The position numbers and the translations under genes are program-made. The notes beneath the pieces are model-generated. The model made no database searches, had not been told where the DNA came from, and was given only the letters and a program-made list of their open reading frames with translations. Positions 1 through 10,936 of a stretch of DNA of 64,000 bases are shown here, one piece after another. Numbering within the stretch: position 1 is the stretch's first letter; each line of letters begins with the position of its first letter. The DNA lies in assembly GCA_030063045.1 (NCBI GenBank), contig JAQSEB010000139.1:620001-684000 (forward strand). Direction: 5' to 3'. The stretch is from Pratylenchus scribneri. Taxonomy: Eukaryota; Nematoda; Chromadorea; Rhabditida; Pratylenchidae.

Positions 1-910
1 GGGCGGAAGAGTGAGCTGTGTGTATGAATTTCGCATTTGTTCATCACTGGAAATATTTTTGTGGGAAGCCGGCATTCTCCTCCAGCACTGAGATGGCTGG
101 ATGATATTGGCCAAAGGTACTTGATGGTTGTCTAGTCCAAATTTGAAATATTGATTTTAATTTTTCCAGTGAAAAAAATTTTTAAAATTTTGATTTTGAA
201 TTAAAAATTGAAATTGGAAAATTTTTATCCAAAATAACTGAAAATAGGAGAAACCGACCGAATTTTTTGAAATACCATAAACCGAATTTTGCAAAAATTA
301 TAGCTCAAAATCATCAACATTGAACACTTAGAATTTTAGGTTTCAAAATTATATCGAAAAATCTGCTGGACATAGATAACCGATAAAAGTACACTAGCCA
401 AACTTTCCTCCTTCAAGAAAGGAAGGGTAATTGCATAAAATTAAGCTATTGATTGGGTGGAGGGCCTATTTTCATTTTGTTCTTCAGAGCTAGGAAAATC
501 TCATTTTTAAAATTTAATTATAATTATCTCGGGAAGGCAAATTTATTATATAAAAGAAAAAAAACAAACAATTTTTGATGGTAAAATAGTAGGTATTGAC
601 AATGTTTTATGTATGTTTGGTGTCTGGAGAGTGGCCACAAATTAATTTGGTATAAAATAGCCAAAAAATATAGGGGGGAAATGGGCTGCTATTTAAGAGG
701 GAAAAGGATGAATCATTCTATAGGTGTTTTTATTTAATTTTGCATATTCAAATTAACCAAAAAATAAAGAAAAAAGATAAGTTTATGTGGTGGAGTGGAG
801 CAGAGGATGGGGCAAATTAAACCAAAAAAAAAAAACAAATTTATGTGGTGGAAAATGAATGTGGATCAAAATCAAAGGAGGAATTGGTGGGGGGGGGGGG
901 GGTCAGAGTA
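1..910. other. Intergenic, 3' of the B56 gene; possible exon tail at the left edge
   Basis: This is AT-rich sequence downstream of the minus-strand phosphatase gene. A reverse TTTATT (polyadenylation signal on the minus strand) lies near 732. Positions 28-118 are open in one plus-strand frame and end at a plausible GT donor (AAAG/GTACTT), so the tail of an exon from a gene left of the window is possible. I do not recognise the peptide and do not call it. Confidence 0.3.
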
Positions 911-3900
911 TTACATGGAAGGATGGGAGGAGGAGGAGGCGGAAACGGCTGTGGTGGTTGATGCTATTTGTGTTGGAACTTGTTGTTGTTGGGAAGATGG
1001 TGGAGCATTTGTTGCCGTTGGATTCGGGCTACCGCCGCTGTTCATCGACCCTGTCGTTGTGGTGGTGGTGTTCTCATTGGTGTTGGCCGTATTTTGTTGT
1101 CCGGTTGATGCGCGCTCCTTGTTGGATTGTCCTCCATCTTGTCCTCCTCCTCCTCCGCCTCCTGTCGATCCGGGCGAATATTGTTGTTGCGTTGGCGGTG
1201 GCTTCTCAATGAATTGGGTCATTGGGGTCTTCTCAAGGATTTTCGGATCCGGCACGGCTCGGCCCAGCTCAATTTGTTGGATTATTTGGCAAATGTCCAG
1301 CATGTCCATTCGTTTCCACAGCTCCTCACGGTCCTTTTCTCGTTTCTTCTCTCTATAGAAAAATTGAAAATTATTTATTATTTTTAAATTTATTTTGATT
1401 AGTATTGTAATTGCCGAAAAAGGATTAATTATATCGAAAATAATTATAATGGTTTAAGGAGAGTTTATCCTCTATTCACAAACCGTATACCCAATTGGAT
1501 TGAGGAGGTCAAAAGGCATAGAATATTAGCTAATTTTTATGGTTTTGGTCAAAATTAAAGGGTATTAAATATTAAACGGTTTAAACCCAATTTTCGTTCA
1601 AATTTATTTATAAAAAAAACATGCTATTTTTTTCTCCCCAAAAAAAAATTTTTTTTCCCCAAAAAAATCTTTTTTTTCCCCAAAACTTTTTTTCCCCCAA
1701 AAAACACTTTTTTATCCCCAATACCTCTTTTTCCCCCAAAAAACAATTTTTTATCCCCAATAAACCCAAAAGTGAAAATTTTTTGAAAATTTCTTAAAAA
1801 TCATAAAAGTAAATGGAATTTAAGCTTCAGAAGATGAAATTATCTCAATATTTTTAATGTGAATTTTCATATAAATTTCTTTCGGCATTACAAACTTATC
1901 TTTACCTAGCTCAAAAACTTACCCTAATCTTAGCCCTTAGCCCCTAGAACCCATCCTCTGACCCTAACCTACCCTAACCCTAGCCCGTAGCCCCTAAAAC
2001 CCATGCTCCGACCCTAGCCTAACCCTATCCCATAGCCCCTAAAACCCATGGTCTGATAGCCAAGCCCCTAATTCGGAAAACCACATCCGAGTCATAAACA
2101 TTAAACTTATTAGAAAATTTATTTTTTTGCCCATTGGAACATGTGAAATGAGTTGCATTCCATTTACTTTTATGATTTTTAAGAAAAAATCAAAAAATTT
2201 TCACTTTTGGGTTTATTGGGGATAAAAAATTGTTTTTTGGGGGAAAAAGAGGTATTGGGGATAAAAAAGTGTTTTTTGGGGGAAAAAAAGTTTTGGGGAA
2301 AAAAAAGATTTTTTTGGGGAAAAAAAAGTTTTTTTTGGGGAGAAAAAAGGTTATCACATAAAAAAATCATTTGCCTTCACCGGGTATCGAACCGTCGACC
2401 CGAGAAGATGAACCGGGGCGGCTTAACCGACTGAGCTAACTAGTGCCTACCCCATTCACCGAAAGTTAAATTGATTAAACCCAAGCCAATACAATTGTCT
2501 TGTAGAATTTACTGACTGGGAATAAAATTTATTGGTATGGGATATTTTTCAACAAATAAATTTTCATTTTTTTTTATAAATTTTCCCCTTACTTTTGCCG
2601 TTCCATTTTGTAATTTGCCGTCAACTCATCGAATAGTTTCCCATTCATTTCCATGAACGTTTTCAGCACATTGTACACCAACGCCACAATTGTCTGATTC
2701 CAATGCTCTTTGCTGATGCGATACAGCGCCGGGAACATGATTGGCATGACGTGGGCGCTGCAATCCTCGATCAGCGATAGAATGTATTCATTGTTCCAGA
2801 AGTAGAGTGCACGTTCGGCAACCTGGGTAAAAATAAATATTTTTGGGTGTTTATTATTGATTTTTGAGAGTTTGGAGCAAAGAAAAAAAATGTAAAAGTA
2901 ATTTTTGCTATCTAATTCAAAAATAAATTGGAGGTGTAAAAAATTCGAAAATTTGGATCTTTATGACTTTTGAGTGAGCGCCGATTGACTCATAGGCAAA
3001 GAATTATGGTTCAGAGTATTCTTAGGATATCGTTAAAGCTAATTAGTAAGTCCTAATGAATACCTAAATGGAATAAGATAATTTCTCTTTTGAGAAATGA
3101 AACTCATCAACGAATTTTTAATGCCATTCTTTCTTTTATCAATCGCTCAATTAAAAACTATACCGAAATTGCTCTAAATGGTATTCTCTACCGTAAGTTT
3201 CTTTGGTCTTTCAATAGAGTAAAGAGCTCTACTCTTATTTTTAAGGTTTAAAGAGACGGAAAATTCAGATGAAACCTGAAAATGTGGACTGGAAACGCAT
3301 CTGGCCAATTGTCTAAACAGCGGGTCGATAATTTTTTTGAATTGCTCCGGTTCGATAATGTCCAAAATTTCTTCGACTTCGCCCAAGAACATTACCTAAA
3401 ATGACAAAAATAATTTATTTTTTAGTTAAATTTTCGAACCTCTTTTGAACTACACGTTTTTGGCCAAAATTTGAGCAATGCATCAAAAACTTGTGGAGTC
3501 AGTGTGGAATCCTTCTCAATGAATTGAACAACGCAATAGGCCAACTGTGAAAAATTTGCAATTTATAATTTATTTAAATGAATTTGTTGGGAATAGGTCA
3601 ACTCAGCCGATGGACCTAACTTGACGCTTTTTTATTATATCTCATCAAGGACTGAACCACTTTTGATGATTTTAGTTTTAAATTAAAGAGCAAACTTTTG
3701 ACTATCAAATGAAATTAATTTTATTCAATTTGGTTCAGAAATGATGGAGTTATGTCCAAAAAAATCTATGGAACTGGTCTTCATTATGGACCAGCTAATT
3801 AGTGGTTTTTTGATCATAACTCTATCAAATCTCAACCAAATTAAATAAAATTAATAACATTGGATAGCCAAAAGTCTGCTCCTTAATTTGATACCAAAAT

Positions 3901-5262
3901 CATCAAAATTGGTTCAGTCCTTGATGAATTATATTAAAGGGCGTCAAGTTGGTCAGGTGCCAAAGTTGGATATTATCCAAATTTTTAAATTGGGTAAAAC
4001 AAAAAACCTGTGCATGATAAAGACTCAAACAACGCGGTTTGTGCAGTGGAAGAAGCACTTTGACCAGGAAAACTTTGTGCTCTTGCTTCAGTGGCAGTGC
4101 GAATCCATTTATGATGCTAAAAACATTTACATTGGGTTTAATGGTTTTGAAAAAGAACCTTCCAAGAATTTCAAGCAGTTCACCGACTCCATTGAATGAT
4201 TCGGTTTCGAAGACGAAAGCCAGGAACATGTAGTTGATTTGTTTACGGATGAAGGCGCGGAGGCCAAGGAATTTGCCATAAATTCGATGCAGAATTGTTT
4301 TGAGAAAGTCGCGTTCCCGCGGGTCTTCCGAGTCGAACAGTTCCAGCAGTTGAAGGACAAAACGTTGGTCAATGTATTTTTTGCCGATTGAGGCCTGGAA
4401 ATCGGGCGATTCCAAAAAGCGAAGGAACAGTTCGTAGACCAACTAAATTTTTGGGTTTAATTTAAATTGGAAGAGGGGAGACCTGCAGATGTGGCCATGA
4501 AACTTCCAGCGTGGGCTCATCCTCTTCCGGATCGAATTCGGAATTGTCGCTGGGCGGAAGCACTCGGAAAATATTTCTTGAAACCATCCGGATAATTTCA
4601 GGATACAGCGGCTCGCAGACGGCATTTTTAGTTGCGGTTATGTAGTCGATCAATTCATTCAGTGCCGCTCTTTTTATCTTAATTGAATGGTTTAATCAAT
4701 CTATAATATTTTGGAACTCAAAAATGTGAGAAACCTTAACTTCCGGAACTCAAAAATTAGAGAAAATGTGAGAAACCTTAACTTTTAGAACTCAAAAATT
4801 TGGGAAAACCTGACTTTTTGAACAGAGATTTAAGACTTTAACTTTCCATTTTGTATAATTTGGATTACCTCCTTGCTCTTTAGTTGCGAAACTGGATCGT
4901 AGAAATCGAATATTTTCTGACATTGCTGCAACTTTTGAATGGCCAAACCGGTCTGTTCCGCTTGTGGTGCATCTAATCAAATTATTTTGTTATCCATTTC
5001 TCTTTGTTATTTAACCTTTTAGCATCTGAAGTTGCACCAAATCCGGTTCATTGTCCGTATGATAGCGGCTGCTCCCAACCAGTCGCCTCCGGCGGCGCGA
5101 GTTTCCACGCTTTGAGAATGGGTCAATTTTGTCCACAAATTGGTTGGCACTGGCGCTCAGCTGCTGTCCACCGGTTGCAGCCCCGGATGTTTTTGGTGGT
5201 GGAATCGTGTGTTGACTTGCCGGTTGTTTGCCATCACCACCACCGCCAGTCGATGAAGACAT
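911..5262 (-). CDS. PPP2R5: Protein phosphatase 2A regulatory subunit B56 (B')
   Basis: This is the regulatory B56 subunit that directs the PP2A core enzyme to substrates. The nine exons on the minus strand are 5262-5016, 4972-4869, 4677-4483, 4442-4159, 4116-4008, 3544-3440, 3395-3276, 2822-2593 and 1352-911, totalling 1836 nt and 611 aa. The HEAT-like core is unmistakable: [73 protein letters not shown] and [14 protein letters not shown] all follow the family. The N-terminus (about residues 1-80) is Gly/Ser-rich with an RRRRR stretch, and the C-terminal exon ends in a Pro/Gly/Gln/Ser-rich tail. I chose the ATG at 5262; an upstream in-frame TTG is not a start. The acceptor of exon 3 (TTAAG) is weak. 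Introns hold a SINE, two fold-back elements and short tandem repeats. Nematodes usually have two paralogues; I cannot tell which this is. Confidence 0.95.
1450..2441 (-). mobile_element. tRNA-derived SINE, copy A (split by a later insertion)
   Basis: On the minus strand 2441-2367 reads as a tRNA-like head: an A box (TAGCTCAGTCGGTTAAG, 2437-2421) and a B box GGTTCGATACC (2393-2383). The tail with the family motifs (GGTTTAAACC, GACCAAACC, GGGTATAC) resumes at about 1615-1450. The two halves are separated by the fold-back element at about 1619-2357. It lies in the last intron of the B56 gene. Confidence 0.75.
1619..2357. mobile_element. Fold-back (long inverted repeat) element inside SINE copy A
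   Basis: Arms of about 190 bp, 1625-1815 and 2160-2350, are near-perfect reverse complements made of alternating runs such as TTTTTCCCCCAAAAAA. The roughly 345-bp spacer holds degenerate CCCTAGCCC / CCTAACCCTA repeats. ATAAAAAAA at 1610-1618 and 2358-2366 is a possible 9-bp target duplication, though low in complexity. There is no coding capacity. Confidence 0.7.
3605..3955. repeat. Fold-back element in B56 intron 5
   Basis: The arms start AACTTGACGC at about 3620 and end with the reverse complement GCGTCAAGTT at about 3950. Both arms carry CATCAAGGACTGAACCA and TTTTGATGATTTT. The element explains why this intron (3545-4007) is about ten times longer than its neighbours. A related element lies at 50690-51065. 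Confidence 0.7.
4117..4158 (-). other. 42-nt in-frame, stop-free intron of the B56 gene
   Basis: This minimal intron (GTTCTT...TTTTAG on the minus strand) separates exons 4 and 5. It is 42 nt with no stop in the reading frame, so retention would add 14 residues between LLEILG and SIINGF. The family has no insertion there, which supports splicing. Confidence 0.85.
4725..4815. repeat. Short tandem repeat, 32-bp family (B56 intron 2)
   Basis: About 2.5 copies of a unit containing CCTTAACTTTTAGAACTC and AAAAATTTG. The same unit is repeated seven times in the third intron of CWC15 (10321-10540). Confidence 0.7.
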
Positions 5263-6701
5263 TGTGTGCAACAAATTTTTGTAGGCTTATTTAATATTAA
5301 AATTTCACAGGTAATATTCACTCCAGTGCAGATATTCCAATAATAAATTTGACCGCTTAAAAGTTAATCATAATTTAATGTAATTTGCGCAAAATTGCAG
5401 GGAAATGAGGCTTCATTTTGCTGCCTAGCTCACAGTGGAATCACCAAGGAGGGCCTTTGCTAGCTCAGTTATTAACGTTTGGAGCTTAGATTAAGGCTAG
5501 GTTTAAAACAGGTTAGGTTTAAAACCAGCTAGATTTTATAAGATTTTTATAAAAATTTTCCGAATTAATAAGACCACTTTTACTTTTGCAAATTTTGGTT
5601 CCTTTAATTAAAAAATGATAAAAAAGCGATAAATGATTTAAGATGAATATTGATGGTTTTTACATTTGTAGGAATTTTGGTTTTGTATGCAAGCAAAATC
5701 TGCTTAAAAATTGTGCAACTTTCAGACAACCACCTTACTTGAGCTCTCACTCCGTGTCCTTAATCCTTATCCTTATGCATCTTTCCCACTCTCTGTCCTG
5801 TTCCTTCATCCCATTCCCATCACATTTCCCTTTCTTTATTCCGTGGACTTGGCCCTCACAAAATCCCCCATCCATCCATCCCCACATCCATATATCTTCC
5901 AATTATATTTAGAGTATCCGCCGTCAGTTGCGAATGTGGATAAATGAATTGGGGCTGCGCCGTAAGGGATAAACGAGAGCATTTAGAAAAGTGTCAATAT
6001 GTATGTGTCGAGATAAATGTGAAGGCTCGCAGAAAAATAAATAGAAGCTCTGCTGGCGACACTTTTGTTGAAAAAGTGAGCAGACAACGAGAAATATTGC
6101 TGGGGATATGCTTTTGGCATGAAGTACTCATGTGGGCGTTTTCAGCGGCGTGATAAAGGCATGCTGCTGCCCTGCGAGCAAATGGCCATAGACTTGTTGG
6201 CCTCTTCTCGACTTCAATATTGTCGGGCCGCTAACACTTTCCTTTTCGGTTCCTTTGTAGATTCTATTCCTAGTGGCCGCGGATAAGAAAAAGCAGTTGT
6301 TTTTGCCTAGTCATCTTATTCTTGACGCTCTCCATTGCTAATACTAATACCCATTCAGCTTATTTCTTTATCTTGAACCTTGATTTAAAACGAATGAACC
6401 AGCACATTCATGCCAATTTTGCAGTAATCATCAAAGATTGGTGATTGGATTGGATCGGAGTTGCGTGCGCAATGTAGACGTTTTCTCTAATTTAGACATT
6501 GAATTTCGTCTATTTAATTGGAAATAGTGTGGAAAAAATCGAGAAATAAAAAAATAGAATGTTAAAAATGAAGCTAAGAAATAAAGAAAAAAAGAGAGAG
6601 TGTGTTGAAAATTGGAGAGAATTGGACATTTTATTCGCAGAAAAATAATAAATTTATTATTGGCGCTAATTTAAATATTTTTGAATGGCTCTTTTTAAAA
6701 T
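5263..6701. other. Intergenic region between B56 and the MULE
   Basis: No gene is supported here. The region should contain the B56 promoter. Positions about 5930-6470 are less AT-rich than the surroundings and lack long convincing frames, so they could hold regulatory sequence or a non-coding RNA. I see no tRNA, spliced-leader or snRNA signature. Confidence 0.4.
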
Positions 6702-9564
6702 CGGAAAAGCTTAATTGTCCCTCAAAATGGGCTGAATTTTACATCAAATTTTCCTCTACATCAAAAGGGGCTGAATTTTGCATCAAATTTTCCTTTACAT
6801 CAAAAGGGGCTGAATTTTGCATCAAATCGAGCGGGAATTTGAATTTTTCCCATTAATTCCTCTTCTCTCTTCTCAACACAAATATCCATGATCGTCTTTG
6901 ATCCAATCTAAATATTTCTAATAAATATCATATCAATAATAATATCTATAATTAATTTAAATATAAATTATAGATGAATTCATTTAATGAGCATGATTAT
7001 TTACAAATTAATTCAACACAAAATAATTCATCTAGTTTTGAAGAACCGCGACTAGATGAGACAATTTTCCACGAGCCAAACAACGTTGTCATTCAAGGTT
7101 TGAATTGATTAAATATAATAAAAATATTTAATTAAAATTAAGTATCCGAAAAAGTCAAACGAGGAAAAGGGAAACCATATAGAATTTGGAAACTTTTTGA
7201 CAATGTTCACCAATACAATGAATTTTGGGAGCAAGAGAAAATTAAATGGAGAAAAAATTGCGAGAATTCACTAAAGGATGGACTAACACAAATATGGAAA
7301 TGCGAGTATTATTCACGTATAAACTAAATTTAAAAATATTCTATCCAATTTCTTCAGGCACCGAATGTAAAAAGGGACTTAAAATTAAGTTCAATGCAAC
7401 AGACCACGGAGTGGTCATCGAGGAAACCATCGATGATCATCAACACGAAGGTGAAAAGAGGGCATTGTCAATAGAGGCCAAAAATGAAATTAAGCAATTA
7501 ATGAGCCAAAAATTAACACCCGCACAAATTCTAAACATACTTAGGGTATTTTTTTTGCCTATTACAAGGATAAATTAAACTAAAAATAATTTTATAATTT
7601 TCAGCAAAAAAAGTTTGATCCATTGCCAACTCTAAAGCAAGTGCAAAATTTTTGCAAATACACCAGAGGACCAATATTGCCTTTCACTTTTGCCCAACTT
7701 GAGGAATATTGTGCCCAAAACAATCAAACTCCAGAAGACATTGACAAAGCTTTTGTTCAAAGCTATAAAATTGATGAGCCAGCCAAAAAATTTTTCATCC
7801 TTTGGACGACCAAGAAATTGCAACAAATCGATTCTCCACTGCTTCAGGTAATTTTTGTCTATTTTTTCCACTCAAAACGTCAAAATCAACCTCAGGCAGA
7901 TTCAACCTACTCCCTCACATACAATCTTCGCTGGTTCGACGACTTTCCAGTGCAAGTTTTTGGTTTTTCGGACGTCGACAAACATTTTCAGCCTACGTTT
8001 TTGGCCTTGTCGAGCAATGAAGATCGGTGGATTTATGCAAATATTTTCACGGCACTTGGCGAATACAAACCGGACTTTGTTTTGGGCGATGGATCAAAGG
8101 CAATCACAGCCGCTTGTTCCAATGTAAGATTTATAAATTGTTCTTTAAAAAAAATTAATTTTAAGGTTTGGCCGGAATCAATTCGATTGATGTGTTATCC
8201 GCATATGTGGAGAAATGTTGAAAAGCGGACGAAAGGTTTGACAGAAGATAAACAAAAAACAGTTCATCGCGATATACATTTTCTGCAAATGGCAATGGAT
8301 GAACAAGAATTCGTGAAAGGTTTGAATGATTTTACAAATTAAATTATTTTTATTCAGTTTCACGTTTAATGCTTGATTCATGGATGGAAAATGGAATGGC
8401 AGAGTTGGCAGAATATGTTTATCAAACATGGATTGAGAGCGGTGAATGGCGCTGGTTTGAAGGTCGGTTAAGAAATCAAAGATAATTATGGTAAGTTTTA
8501 TATTTTACAGGCGCTTCACCCTTCATTGCGAATAATAATGGGCTGGAGTCTGCGAACAAATACATCAAACAAGTGCACACATTTAGGAATAAGCTCAAAT
8601 TTGATGAATTCATGAAAGTTGGCCCTGACATTATTCAGGATTGGAGCACAAATTCGACTGTATTATTTATATTTATGCAAAATTTCATTAATTTTTATTT
8701 AGAAAGCTGCCACATTTCTAACAATAAGCCCAAAACTTTATAAGGAGACATATTCTAAATTGTTTGCGGAGAAAACACTTTTATGGGGCAAAAAATCGGA
8801 TCGCCAGCAACCGGAGAAGTCGCTCTATCTCTTCTCATCGGAAAAAGGGAATTTCAAAACGTTGACTGAATTGAAAGAAGCAGCTGCCGGAACTTTCCGT
8901 CCTCCATCCGAATGGAATGTTTGGGAGGAATATGTGGATAATCGGTTCAAGGTTTTATTCACAAATTTGCATTAAATATTTCTATTTAACTTAGGTTTTT
9001 GTGGCAACCATGGGCGATTTTGGTGGCCATTGGCGGTGCAGTTGCCCAGAAGGAACAAAAAAATATGTGTGCATTCATGCAGTTGCGGCCATGGTCAATG
9101 AAGGAATCCTTACATTTCCACAGGCCGTAAAAGAATCAAGTGCCGTTGAAGGTTTGCGAAAGAAGGGAAGAACGAAAGATAATGAAAGAGGACGTCCGCC
9201 CAAGGCACCAAAGCAACGTGGAAATTAAATGATAAAATGAAAAATTTTTGTTTATTTTGCTTCATTTTTTCGTTGATATTTGCCAATTATTTTGTTTTTT
9301 GTTTTTAATAAATTTTTATTTAACTCATTTGTGCTAAATAATATAAATCATTCAAATATATTAAATCAAAGCTGATCATGGATATTTGTGTTGAAAAGAG
9401 AGAAGAGGAATTAATGGGAAAAATTCAAATTCCCGCTCGATTTGATGCAAAATTCAGCCCCTTTTGATGTAAAGGAAAATTTGATGCAAAATTCAGCCCC
9501 TTTTGATGTAGAGGAAAATTTGATGTAAAATTCAGCCCATTTTGAGGGACAATTAAGCCGCACG
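6702..9564 (+). mobile_element. Complete Mutator-like transposon (MULE)
   Basis: The element is 2863 bp. Terminal inverted repeats of about 200 bp (6702 to about 6910, and about 9361-9564) are almost identical and contain an internal direct repeat around AAAAGGGGCTGAATTTTGCA. The sequence TTTTTAAAAT flanks both ends (6692-6701 and 9565-9574), a candidate 10-bp target-site duplication within the 8-11 bp range known for Mutator elements; AT-richness leaves some doubt about the exact ends. The single gene inside is an intact transposase. Nearly identical arms plus an intact gene imply recent insertion. The right end lies only about 185 bp from the CWC15 start codon, in its presumed promoter. Confidence 0.9.
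6974..9228 (+). CDS. MULE transposase with FLYWCH-like and SWIM zinc fingers
   Basis: The ten exons are 6974-7097, 7143-7316, 7358-7545, 7605-7847, 7896-8123, 8166-8319, 8358-8462, 8511-8659, 8703-8951 and 8995-9228, totalling 1848 nt and 615 aa. All nine introns are 38-59 nt and every junction keeps frame. An N-terminal FLYWCH-like segment (about residues 54-130, with WKC, EC and DHQHE) is followed by the MULE catalytic core: D245 (ADSTY), D308 (VLGDGSKAI) and E418 (NNNGLES) fit the DDE triad. A C-terminal SWIM finger CxCx8CxH uses C553, C555, C564 and H566. No stop or frameshift is seen, so the protein could be active. A polyadenylation signal AATAAA lies near 9306. Introns of 42 and 48 nt have no in-frame stop, so unspliced reading frames run through them. 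Confidence 0.92.
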
Positions 9565-9710
9565 TTTTTAAAATTGAGAAGCGAGGAAGGGCGAAGGAGA
9601 TGAATGAACAAGTTCGATGCAAAAATCCACATAATCCGGCAATAGATAAATGAAAAATGAAGCAAAATATTAAGATTTGAACGCTTAAATGTTTACTTAA
9701 TTAATTATTC

Positions 9711-9717
9711 ATTTTAG
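9711..9717 (+). promoter_or_regulatory. Candidate trans-splice acceptor of CWC15
   Basis: ATTTTAG ends 31 nt before the CWC15 ATG in a T-rich stretch with no upstream coding exon, as expected for spliced-leader addition. Confidence 0.5.
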
Positions 9718-9748
9718 CTTAACAAAAATAAGTCAATTTATTTAAAAA

Positions 9749-10767
9749 ATGACCACTGCTCATCGTCCAACATTTGATCCAGCCAGAGGTGGCACAGGAC
9801 GGAATGAAGGTGATTTGTCGAAGCTATCGCAGCAATATTCGGCTCGGGATATGCCATCCAATTTGAAACTCAAATATCGTCAAAAAGGACAGGCACATCC
9901 GGAGGAAGTCAGCGCAAAGGTTAATATAAAAATGAATATTTTAAAATTACATTTTATTCAAAATGTTAGAATCTTCGCCGCGAAATTGAAGAAAAGGAGC
10001 AATCCGCACAAAAGGATCGTCGTTCCAGTGGCGGCAGTTCAATTAGCAGCGTTCCATCCTACAAACGTCAAAAGTAAAAGTGAAAATTAACAAAAGAAAA
10101 AACAAATTCGTTTAAGACTGGATGATTCCCAAAATTTGGATGCCGATGATCCACTGGACGAAATTGACGATGGTGACAGCGACTTGGACGACGACTCCGA
10201 CAATGAGGCAGAGCTAATGGCTGAGCTGGAACGGATCAGGAAGGAGAGGGCCGCGGAAAAAGCCGCACGTGAGGCTAAAGAGCGCGAGGAACAGGTTAAT
10301 TTCAATCAAAAATTTGGAAAACCTTAACTTTTAGTAACTAAAAATTTGGGAAACCTTAACTTTTGGAACTCAAAAATTTGAGAAACCTTAACTTTTGGAA
10401 CTCAAAAATTTGGGAGACCTTAACTTTTGGAACTCAAAAATTTGAGAAACCTTAACTTTTAGAACTCAAAAATTGGAGACCTTAACTTTTTGAACTCAAA
10501 AATTTGGGAAACCTTAACTTTTAGAACTCAAAAACATGTAAATAATTTAAATTATTTTTAGGAACGAATTCGCCAAGAGAACATCCTCCACGGTAATCCA
10601 TTGCTCGCCGACCATCCGAATTCAAGGTTCGTCGCCGCTGGGACGACGATGTGGTTTTCAAGAATTGTGCCCGCGGAATTGATGAACGGAAGAAGACGCC
10701 AAATTTCATAAATGACGCCATTCGCTCGGAATTCCATCGAAAATTCATGGAAAAATACATCAAATAG
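9749..10767 (+). CDS. CWC15: Spliceosome-associated protein CWC15 (apparent 1-bp frameshift)
   Basis: CWC15 is a small, acidic component of the Prp19-associated spliceosomal complex. The exons are 9749-9919, 9970-10073, 10117-10294 and 10562-10767. The start [15 protein letters not shown], the segments LKYRQKGQ and LDADDPLDE, the coiled coil rich in [13 protein letters not shown] and the C-terminus [12 protein letters not shown]...[10 protein letters not shown] match the family along its whole length. The frame breaks by -1 at about 10621: the sequence reads CCGAATTCAAG, whereas the conserved NFKV needs one more T (AAT TTC AAG). With that base the product would be about 220 aa. A T lost from a short homopolymer, by mutation or by sequencing error, is the simplest reading. 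The start of the SLC37 gene follows 169 bp after the stop on the same strand. Confidence 0.92.
10321..10540. repeat. 32-bp tandem repeat in CWC15 intron 3
   Basis: Seven copies of a 32-bp unit (one is 30 bp) containing ACCTTAACTTTTGGAACTC; starts fall at 10321, 10353, 10385, 10417, 10449, 10479 and 10511. The same family occurs at 4725-4815. Confidence 0.9.
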
Positions 10768-10936
10768 ACTGGCGGTGGAACATTTTTCTTTGTATTAATT
10801 TGTGATTTATGCTTTTATTTTATTCTCTGATAAATCGATTTTTGCGATTTTATTTGATTTTTACAATAATTTAATCATTTTTTAAAATATTTATTTTTGG
10901 AATTGTACAAAACATTTAATTAAAAAGGAGTGGAGG

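Noticed and set aside
28..118. Possible exon tail ending at a GT donor at the left edge
   Set aside because: Too short and unrecognised; upstream sequence is outside the window.
795..1358. Plus-strand 187-aa frame
   Set aside because: Antisense shadow of the low-complexity last exon of the B56 gene.
1915..2050. Telomere-like CCCTAACCCTAG repeats
   Set aside because: Irregular, short and not the nematode TTAGGC repeat; they form the loop of a fold-back element.
2367..2441. Possible tRNA gene
   Set aside because: A and B boxes are present but there is no acceptor stem pairing or clear anticodon arm, and the same sequence recurs with a long tail, so it is a SINE head. The same applies at 11945, 12945, 53429 and 59795.
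6602..6856. Frame with repeated KGAEFCIKFS, also found inverted at 9411-9665
   Set aside because: It lies in the MULE terminal inverted repeat and is a copy artefact of its internal direct repeats.
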